NCBI GenBank assembly: GCA_964591605.1
Contig: CAZQEN010000410.1
Span: 1-6,317, forward strand
DNA length: 6,317 nucleotides
DNA from: CAYLLT01 sp964591605
GTDB lineage: Bacteria; Planctomycetota; Phycisphaerae; UBA1845; PWPN01
Reading direction: 5' to 3'
Shown: piece by piece, positions 1 to 4,835 of the stretch
Layout of the letters: every line of letters begins with the position of its first letter
Position numbering within the stretch: the stretch's first letter is position 1
Notes under the pieces: generated by a model
The model's database searches: none
What the model was told of the DNA's origin: nothing
What the model saw: the letters and a program-made list of their open reading frames with translations, nothing else
Program-made: the position numbers and the translations under genes

Positions 1-27
1 CAGGCCGAGCAGAGCAAGGTGGCGTGA

Positions 28-475
28 CTATGGCATGCGCAACGACGCGCGATTGTTCGAGAGGTCCACGCGCAGAACGCCGCGTTCGATGAATCCGAGG
101 ATGCCGATCAGCGTTGGCGCCTTTTCGTCCTCAGCCAGAAATGCGTGCAACCTGAGAGGTCGCAGCGCGCGTGTCCCGTCGGAGAGAGTGCATTCAATCT
201 CGGCAAGAATCGCGGGCATTCGGCATTCGGCACGCTTGACAAGCCCGCCCAATGGAAGCTCGCCCGAGCGGTGTATGTATTGAGTCTTTCCAGATACCCG
301 GCGGGAGCACAGTGATCGGTGCTCCTGTGTCAACAATTGCTGGCTCGAAACGGTTCCAGCCGGAAGGCGTTGCGATCCCGACCTGCGCGATCAGACGAAT
401 GCATGGCAACCGCTGGCCGATTGCTGCCGCAGGGGCGTACACCGTCCGCATGATGCCGAGTTCAATCCAGGGCAA
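28..475 (-). pseudogene. Retropepsin-like aspartic protease, broken by a one-base frameshift
   Basis: The first frame (from 475 leftwards) carries VDTGAPITVLPPGIW, the D-T/S-G active-site loop of retropepsin-like proteases, with Asp near residue 49. The second frame (ending with TAG at 28-30) carries the rest of the fold, including LIGILGFIERG, which fits the hydrophobic-hydrophobic-Gly strand near the C-terminus of this family. Proteins of this kind have one DTG per chain and act as homodimers. Removing one A from the AAA run at 287-289 joins the frames as ...IWKTQYIHRSGELPLGG... and gives about 148 aa, a normal length. The span of 448 nt is one more than a multiple of three, which fits a single-base insertion. 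The start chosen is TTG at 475, with GGAG at 481-484 five bases upstream; ATG at 451 is an alternative. It lies 34 bp after the DUF5678-like gene and is probably co-transcribed with it. A sequencing error could mimic the break. Substrate unknown. Confidence 0.72.
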
Positions 476-509
476 CGCTGCTCCGTTGAATCACGCAGGG
501 GTCACCGCG

Positions 510-782
510 TCAGTAAATGGTCGTGCCGTCATCAATAAGCTGAACCGGAATGTCGATCGCACCCGTCTCCTGCTGGGCAGCGCTCTTGACGCTACCCAGA
601 TCATCGCCGACCGCCACCACCCGGCCCTTGTGAACCGCTACCCACTTGTTCGGGTACTTGATCGACAGCTCCTCGCCATGGCGGATGATCCACTGAGCAT
701 CACGCGTGTACTGTTTGCTGGGCAACGGCAGTCGGGTCCGGCCGTGATTGTTCCGCCGCGCCGCCTTCGCTCGGGCCCTCAT
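510..782 (-). CDS. DUF5678-like small protein
   Basis: The gene encodes 90 aa. The C-terminal half (about residues 28-72) contains a Trp, then ELSIKYPNKWVAVHKGRVVAVG and DLGSVKSAA. That pattern (a short helix, a W-V-A-(V/L)-x-x-G-x-V-V-A-x-G hairpin, then a helix) resembles DUF5678, a small domain of unknown function. The first 25 residues are basic and probably disordered. The start at 782 is favoured over upstream in-frame ATGs at 809 and 812 because GGAGG (790-794) sits 7 bases before it. The stop is TGA at 510-512. It is followed on the same strand, 34 bp on, by the retropepsin-like gene. From memory, DUF5678-like genes do occur beside such proteases, which would suggest a functional link, but what the pair does is not established. 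No signal peptide or membrane segment is visible, so it is probably cytoplasmic. Confidence 0.75.
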   Translation of the reverse strand: MRARAKAARRNNHGRTRLPLPSKQYTRDAQWIIRHGEELSIKYPNKWVAVHKGRVVAVGDDLGSVKSAAQQETGAIDIPVQLIDDGTTIY

Positions 783-789
783 CTGAACG

Positions 790-794
790 CCTCC
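790..794 (-). promoter_or_regulatory. Ribosome binding site of the DUF5678-like gene
   Basis: GGAGG on the minus strand lies 7 bases before the ATG at 782. It is the strongest Shine-Dalgarno match seen in the window, and it decides the start against the upstream in-frame ATGs. Confidence 0.7.
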
Positions 795-807
795 AGAAGA
801 GACAGCC

Positions 808-813
808 ATCATA
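808..813 (-). promoter_or_regulatory. Possible -10 box of the DUF5678/protease unit
   Basis: TATGAT on the minus strand is one base from the sigma-70 -10 consensus and lies 25 bases before the chosen start, leaving room for a short leader that holds the GGAGG site. There is no convincing -35 hexamer at 16-18 bp, so this is weak. Confidence 0.25.
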
Positions 814-860
814 GCCGAATAAGTATGAGCGATGGAACACTCCAATGTTGCTGCTCTTCC

Positions 861-880
861 CGTCACCGCGTCAGGTGACG
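861..880. repeat. Inverted repeat between divergent genes
   Basis: CGTCACC (861-867) and GGTGACG (874-880) form a perfect 7-bp inverted repeat around a 6-base centre. It lies between the divergent starts at 782 and 991. No T-run follows on either strand, so it does not look like an intrinsic terminator. An operator for a dimeric regulator is possible but unproven. Confidence 0.35.
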
Positions 881-933
881 AATCGACACGGGGGTAAGGG
901 CGGAATCGCTGGAATGGTTGCTGTGCCTGGCGT

Positions 934-939
934 TACAAT
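934..939 (+). promoter_or_regulatory. Possible -10 box of the CHAP-domain gene
   Basis: TACAAT is a one-mismatch -10 match about 52 bases before the ATG at 991. The hexamer 17 bp upstream is a poor -35, so the promoter call is tentative. Confidence 0.22.
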
Positions 940-990
940 GTGGCCCAGCGGAGTGCTGCTCGCGAAGAGGCATCGAGGATACTGGAAACA

Positions 991-2214
991 ATGCATCGCC
1001 AGATCGCATGGCCAACAGCCTTCGCAGTATGCCTGATCCTGTGCGGGCATGCGCGCGCCCAGACCTGCTCTTATCCGGACGATTACCCATATCCCACCAG
1101 GAGCTACCTGCAGGCTGATCCGTGGCTGTTCTACTACCGCGAGTGCACGTCCTACGTCGCCTGGCGCATGAACCGGGATCACGGCACGCCCACCTCGCCG
1201 TACTGGTTCACGAACTACATGATGGGCGGCCACTGGGGCAACGCCGAGCACTGGAGCGCCAACGCGCAGGCACTGGGCTTTCCGGTGAGCAACATGCCGG
1301 CCGTCGGGGCGATCGCCCACTACAGCGTGACCGAGTCGCCCAGCTTCGGGCACGTGGCCTGCGTCGAGGCGGTCAACGCCGACGGCTCGGTGAACATCTC
1401 CGAATACAACTGGGGCTGCAACCACTGCTACGGCGTGCGCTGCAGCATCCGCCCGCCACGGTTCATCTACGTGCACGGCCAGCCGCCGCCGCTCAAGTTC
1501 GCTCTCGGCGACACCGTCCGGGTGGCCGGCGTCGCCCCGGATACGCTCAGCGTCCGCAGCCCCAATGCCTGCGACGCGGCCATCGCCCAAAAGCCCGAAG
1601 GCAGCATCGGGCAGATCATCTCGGCCAGCATGGTCCGCTGCGGCAGCGGCTCGGCGTACTACAACCGATGGCAGATCCGATGGAGCGACGGCGTGACCGG
1701 CTGGTCGGCCGAAGACTGGCTGGTTAAAACCACGCCGCCCAACTGCACCTACAGCGTGTCGCCGGCGAGTGCGGCTCTCGGCTGGCAGGGCGGAGACGGC
1801 TCGCTGGATGTCACTACGCTCAATGGCTGCAACTGGACGGCCACGCCCAGCGCGGGCTGGATCATCATCACGTCGGGCAGCTCCGGCGACGCGAGCGGTC
1901 CGGTCGCATACACCGTCAGCCCGAACCATTCGCATGTCGCGCGCAGCGGCACGATCACCGTCCAGGGCCAGTCGCACACCATCAACCAGTCCGGCTCGAT
2001 CCCCGGCGACTTCGACTTCGACGGCCACGTCGACGGAGAGGACTTCCCGCACTTCAGTGCGTGCATCACCGGCGCCGACCAGGGCCCGCCCGCCGCCGGC
2101 TGCGAAGACACCGACCTCGACAGCGACAACGACACCGACCAGAGCGACTTTGCGATCTTCCAGCGCTGCCTGACCGGCCCCTCCGCCTTCGGCGACCCGG
2201 CGTGTGCGGATTGA
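991..2214 (+). CDS. Secreted CHAP-domain peptidoglycan hydrolase with BACON and dockerin-like modules
   Basis: The 407-aa protein begins with a signal peptide (MHRQ, a hydrophobic stretch about 5-18, likely cleavage after A-R-A at 21-23). Residues about 40-160 form a CHAP domain: the candidate nucleophile is Cys52 (YRECTSYVAWRMN), the His is His121 (FGHVACVEAV), and the third residue comes from ISEYNWG (Glu138/Asn140). CHAP enzymes cut peptidoglycan as amidases or endopeptidases. Residues about 168-246 look SH3-like (LGDTVRVAG ... WQIRWSDGVTGW). Residues about 250-335 match BACON domains (CTYSVSPASAALG, CNWTATPSAGWI, RSGTITVQGQSHTINQSG), thought to bind carbohydrate or protein. Residues 339-396 hold two EF-hand-like calcium loops, 340-351 and 375-386, each with Asp at loop positions 1, 3, 5 and 12, as in dockerins. 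The in-frame GTG at 940 is possible, but the ATG at 991 puts the signal peptide at the N-terminus. The Shine-Dalgarno is weak. The domain calls are strong; the cleaved bond and the target (own wall, prey or competitor) are unknown. Confidence 0.9.
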   Translation: MHRQIAWPTAFAVCLILCGHARAQTCSYPDDYPYPTRSYLQADPWLFYYRECTSYVAWRMNRDHGTPTSPYWFTNYMMGGHWGNAEHWSANAQALGFPVSNMPAVGAIAHYSVTESPSFGHVACVEAVNADGSVNISEYNWGCNHCYGVRCSIRPPRFIYVHGQPPPLKFALGDTVRVAGVAPDTLSVRSPNACDAAIAQKPEGSIGQIISASMVRCGSGSAYYNRWQIRWSDGVTGWSAEDWLVKTTPPNCTYSVSPASAALGWQGGDGSLDVTTLNGCNWTATPSAGWIIITSGSSGDASGPVAYTVSPNHSHVARSGTITVQGQSHTINQSGSIPGDFDFDGHVDGEDFPHFSACITGADQGPPAAGCEDTDLDSDNDTDQSDFAIFQRCLTGPSAFGDPACAD

Positions 2215-2217
2215 TCA
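2212..2217. other. Abutting convergent stop codons in a TGATCA palindrome
   Basis: The plus-strand TGA (2212-2214) of the CHAP gene and the minus-strand TGA (2215-2217) of priA are directly adjacent with no base between. I see no hairpin with a T-run near this point, so transcripts from the two genes may overlap at their 3' ends. Confidence 0.9.
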
Positions 2218-4671
2218 CAACAGCGAGGCGGGGTCCACGTCCACCAGTGCGTTGGCCGTATTCGGCGTGAGCACGTCGGAATGACGGAGGTGTTCGAGGG
2301 TTTCAAGAAGGCGGTTGGCGTCGGGGCAGCGGATGAGGAAGTCGAAGCGGTAGAGGTTGCGCAGGCGCGAGAGCGGCGCGGTCTGCGGGCCGATGAGCTG
2401 GGCTTTGAGGCCGTGACGCTGAACGTGCTCGCGGATCGCGGCGACGAGTGCATGGGCTGCATCTTGAGCAGTCTGCGGGCGCTTGTGCGAGACGATCACC
2501 CGGGCGAGGCGCGAGAACGGCGGCCAGCCAAGGCGCTTGCGGATCGGCAGCTCGTGCGCGGCGAAGGGGGCATAGGCGTGCTGTGCGGCAAAGCGCACGG
2601 CGCTGGAGGGCGGGCCGAGCGTCTGCACGATCACCCGCGCGTGGCACGGGCATTCTGCCCGTGAAGTCGCATGGGCATCCTGCCCATGCGGATCACGGCC
2701 TGGAAGGCCGGGTGAAGTCGCATGGTCTGGAAGATCGTGCCGCTCTTCACGGCCGGGAAGGCCGTGCCACGGCGCCCGCCCGGCGCGGCCGGCGACCTGC
2801 GTGACGAGCTGATACGTGCGCTCGGTCGCGCGGAAGTCGGGCGAATGCATCGACGTCTCGGCGTTCACCACGCCCACCAGCGAGACGTTGGGGAAATCGA
2901 GGCCCTTGGCGATCATCTGCGTGCCGATCAGGATATCGAGGCGGCGCTCCTGAAGCGAGTGCACGATCTCCTCATAGTGCGCCACCTTCGTGAGCACGTC
3001 GCTGTCGGCCCGGGCGATCCGCGCCTGCGGGAACTTGACGCGCAGCTCCTCTTCGACGCGCTGCGTCCCCATACCGAAGCGCATGAGCTTGCCGCCGCAG
3101 GTCAGGTCGCCGCAGCGCTGCGGCATCACCATCTTCGCCCCGCAGTGGTGGCACAGCGCCTGGCCGGTGGTCTGGTGGAAGACGAGATTCGCGCGGCAGT
3201 TCGGGCAGACGATCACGGTCTTGCAGCGCGTGCAGACCAGGTAGCTCGCATAACCCCGCTTATTGAGCAGCAGAATCGCCTGCTGACCGGCGGCAAGCGT
3301 CTCCGTGAGCGCCTGGCCCAAACGCTCGCTCAGCAGGTCGATCCCGCGCCGGGTTTTCGGCTCGTCCTGCAGGTCGACGAACTCGACCCTGGGCAGCTCC
3401 AGGCCGGCCACGCGCTCGGGCAGCGTGAGCCGCTCGAAGTGTTTGTATCGCTCGCAGTTGTACCACGTCTCGAGCGAGGGCGTGGCCGAGCCGAGGACGA
3501 TCGGGATACCCAGCATCTGGGCCCGCTTGATGGCCACGTCGCGGGTGTGGAAGCGGGGCGACTGCAGGTTCTTGTAGCTTCCTTCCTGCTCCTCGTCCAC
3601 GACGATGAGGCCCAGGCCCGGGCAGGGGGCGAAGACCGCGCTGCGCGTGCCGATCACGACCTTCTTGTCGCCGCGGGCGATGGCCGCCCAGGTGAGCGAG
3701 CGCTGGACGCCGGTCAGGCCGCTGTGGATGACGGCCACGTCGGTAAACCGGCTCGCCAGGCGCTGGACGAGCTGCGTGGTCAAGGCGATCTCGGGCACGA
3801 GCAGGATCGCCTGCTTCCCGCGGGCGATGACCGCCCGGATCGCATGGATGTAAACCTCGGTCTTGCCGCTCCCGCTCACGCCGTGCAGCAGCACGGCGCG
3901 GAAAGCGCCGGCCCGGGCCACTTCATCGACGCGGGCGATGGCCTCGACCTGCTCGGGGCCGAGCTCGAACGTGGGCTCGGCGCCGGGCGTGTCGAAGTTC
4001 GGGGCGGCGGCGGGGACTTTCTGTTCGCTGAGGGTGAGCAGGCCGGCTTTGACCAGGGCGGAGACGACGGGTTTGCCGACGGCGGCCTCGGCCAGCAGCG
4101 CGGCCAGCTCCATGCCGTCGGGATGGGCGCGGGCGACGTCCAGAACGCGGGCACGTTTGGCGGACATTCGAACGCCGTCGTGCGAACCCCTCGCTGGCGC
4201 TTCGGGCTCTACTGGGGAACCGCTCGCCTGCGCTTCAGGCGCCGCGGGGCGGACGATGCGGCGGACGACGAACCCACTCTGGCGGCGGATGGCTTCGGGA
4301 ACCATTGCGGCCAGCGTGCGGCCCAGGGGGGTGAAGTAATAGCGCGAGATCCAGCGGCCCAGTTCCAGCAGGTGGTCCGAGAGCAGGCGCTCGTCGTCGA
4401 GCACGTCGGCGCAGAGTTTGAGCGAATTCGTCCAGGGGTCCTGGCCCACCGACACGCAGAAGGCCGTGCGGGGCTTGCCTCCGCGGCCGAAGGGCACCAG
4501 GACGCGTTTGCCGGCCTCGACGCGGCCCACCAGCTCCGGCGGAATCGCATAGCTGTACTCGCCGTCGAACGCGGCCAGCAGGGCAACGCGGGCGACGGGC
4601 GCCTCGTGTACGTCAGGCCGTTCGACCCAGAGTGCAGGTTGTTGATGAGCCGTGCGTGGCATGGGCGTCAC
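2215..4671 (-). CDS. priA: Primosomal protein N', replication-restart DNA helicase PriA
   Basis: PriA recognises stalled forks and D-loops, unwinds 3'-5' and reloads the replicative helicase. The 818-aa product has the expected order: N-terminal 3'-DNA-binding domain (about 26-135, ARVALLAAFDGEYSYAIP), winged-helix region (about 170-215), Walker A GVSGSGKTEVY (264-274), motif II DEEQ (359-362, where DEEH is usual), motif III LGSATPSLE (393-401), a zinc module with eight cysteines (480, 483, 489, 492, 507, 510, 520, 525), GTQMIAKGLDFP (583-594), motif VI QVAGRAGR (625-632) and a C-terminal domain ending DVDPASLL. It is longer than E. coli PriA (732 aa), partly because of about 45 residues at 634-678 encoded by hairpin repeats and an 11-residue tandem repeat at 145-166. 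All core motifs are present, so the gene is probably functional. The start is GTG at 4671; ATG at 4662 is equally possible, and neither has a good Shine-Dalgarno. Confidence 0.95.
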   Translation of the reverse strand: MTPMPRTAHQQPALWVERPDVHEAPVARVALLAAFDGEYSYAIPPELVGRVEAGKRVLVPFGRGGKPRTAFCVSVGQDPWTNSLKLCADVLDDERLLSDHLLELGRWISRYYFTPLGRTLAAMVPEAIRRQSGFVVRRIVRPAAPEAQASGSPVEPEAPARGSHDGVRMSAKRARVLDVARAHPDGMELAALLAEAAVGKPVVSALVKAGLLTLSEQKVPAAAPNFDTPGAEPTFELGPEQVEAIARVDEVARAGAFRAVLLHGVSGSGKTEVYIHAIRAVIARGKQAILLVPEIALTTQLVQRLASRFTDVAVIHSGLTGVQRSLTWAAIARGDKKVVIGTRSAVFAPCPGLGLIVVDEEQEGSYKNLQSPRFHTRDVAIKRAQMLGIPIVLGSATPSLETWYNCERYKHFERLTLPERVAGLELPRVEFVDLQDEPKTRRGIDLLSERLGQALTETLAAGQQAILLLNKRGYASYLVCTRCKTVIVCPNCRANLVFHQTTGQALCHHCGAKMVMPQRCGDLTCGGKLMRFGMGTQRVEEELRVKFPQARIARADSDVLTKVAHYEEIVHSLQERRLDILIGTQMIAKGLDFPNVSLVGVVNAETSMHSPDFRATERTYQLVTQVAGRAGRAPWHGLPGREERHDLPDHATSPGLPGRDPHGQDAHATSRAECPCHARVIVQTLGPPSSAVRFAAQHAYAPFAAHELPIRKRLGWPPFSRLARVIVSHKRPQTAQDAAHALVAAIREHVQRHGLKAQLIGPQTAPLSRLRNLYRFDFLIRCPDANRLLETLEHLRHSDVLTPNTANALVDVDPASLL
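2641..2770. repeat. Cluster of five palindromic hairpins inside priA
   Basis: Five hairpins follow one another: 2645-2663 (8-bp stem, loop TTC), 2668-2690 (10-bp stem, loop TCC), 2696-2710 (6-bp stem, loop GGA), 2720-2740 (9-bp stem with two G-T pairs, loop GGA) and 2748-2766 (7-bp stem, 5-base loop). Two stem types alternate, CACGG.../...CCGTG and GCATGG.../...CCATGC, and the link GTGAAGTCGCATG appears twice (2661-2673 and 2712-2724, which read GTGAAGTCGCATGG). This gives units of about 49-54 bp: two full units and a third partial one. On the priA strand the repeat reads HGQDAHATS and related peptides without a stop. Its boundaries match the point where the product departs from normal PriA sequence. 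Confidence 0.85.
4187..4240. repeat. Two GCGCTTC-type repeats in the priA linker
   Basis: The 21-bp stretches at 4188-4208 and 4221-4241 agree at 16 of 21 positions and share TCGC...GCGCTTC.GGC. They are 33 bp apart, so on the priA strand they encode an 11-residue tandem repeat: PEAQASGSPVE followed by PEAPARGSHDG (residues 145-166). This lies in the linker between the N-terminal DNA-binding domain and the winged-helix/helicase region. Similar GAAGCGC.AGCGAGG repeats are, from memory, common in planctomycete genomes; a genome search would be needed to confirm this. Confidence 0.6.
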
Positions 4672-4681
4672 ATCTCACGTA
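4668..4681. repeat. Two 7-bp repeats at the priA start
   Basis: TCACATC and TCACGTA stand next to each other and match the 7-bp unit TCAC(G/T)TC found at 4801-4835. On the minus strand they cover the GTG start of priA. They are probably the left end of an array now split by the 60-bp repeats. Confidence 0.45.
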
Positions 4682-4800
4682 CCGCGGCCTTCACTGCGTC
4701 CGAGGGACCGCGCGGGCTAAAGCCCGGCAGCTCTTTGTCTACTGCGGCGTTCACCGCGGTCGTTGGACCGCGCGGGCTAAAGCCCCGCGGCTCTTTGTAT
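4681..4800. repeat. Two 60-bp direct repeats between priA and the patatin-like gene
   Basis: Positions 4681-4740 and 4741-4800 are head-to-tail copies that agree at 50 of 60 positions without gaps. Both contain GGACCGCGCGGGCTAAAGCC (4706-4725 and 4766-4785), whose core GGGCTAAAGCCC is an inverted repeat, and end in CTCTTTGT. A degraded second palindrome (CCGCGG...TTCA...) lies in the first third of each. They fill most of the 143-bp spacer 4672-4814, which otherwise shows no gene or terminator. As they lie upstream of priA, they would fall in its leader or promoter region. Confidence 0.85.
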
Positions 4801-4835
4801 TCACGTCTCACTTCTCACTTCTCACGTCTCACGTG
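4801..4835. repeat. Five tandem 7-bp repeats at the patatin-like gene's 3' end
   Basis: TCACGTC, TCACTTC, TCACTTC, TCACGTC and TCACGTG follow each other without gaps. The array runs into the patatin-like gene: the third unit supplies its TGA stop (4815-4817 on the minus strand), and the rest encode the last residues, HVRREK. The C-terminus has therefore probably been rewritten by repeat growth. Confidence 0.8.

Noticed and set aside
215..235. Tandem GGCATTC copies inside the protease gene
   Set aside because: There are only two full copies and a partial third in a coding region; too short to separate from chance.
304..325. 7-bp inverted repeat (GGAGCAC / GTGCTCC) as a frameshift stimulator
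   Set aside because: On the coding strand it lies upstream of the frameshift site, whereas stimulatory structures normally lie downstream, and there is no slippery heptamer.
252..878. 208-codon plus-strand frame opposite the DUF5678 and protease genes
   Set aside because: Minus-strand frames there have recognisable domains and good ribosome binding sites; this one has neither.
871..2052. 393-codon open frame on the minus strand
   Set aside because: It is the antisense shadow of the CHAP gene, of low complexity (Ala, Arg, Val, Asp, Gly) with no recognisable motif.
2641..2770. CRISPR array
   Set aside because: The repeats are themselves palindromic and vary in sequence, there are no unique spacers of uniform length, no cas gene is present, and the cluster lies inside the open priA frame.
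4706..4792. Intrinsic terminators at the GGGCTAAAGCCC cores followed by CTCTTTGT
   Set aside because: The stems are only 4-5 strong pairs and the T-run is just three bases on the plus strand, while both flanking genes are transcribed on the minus strand.
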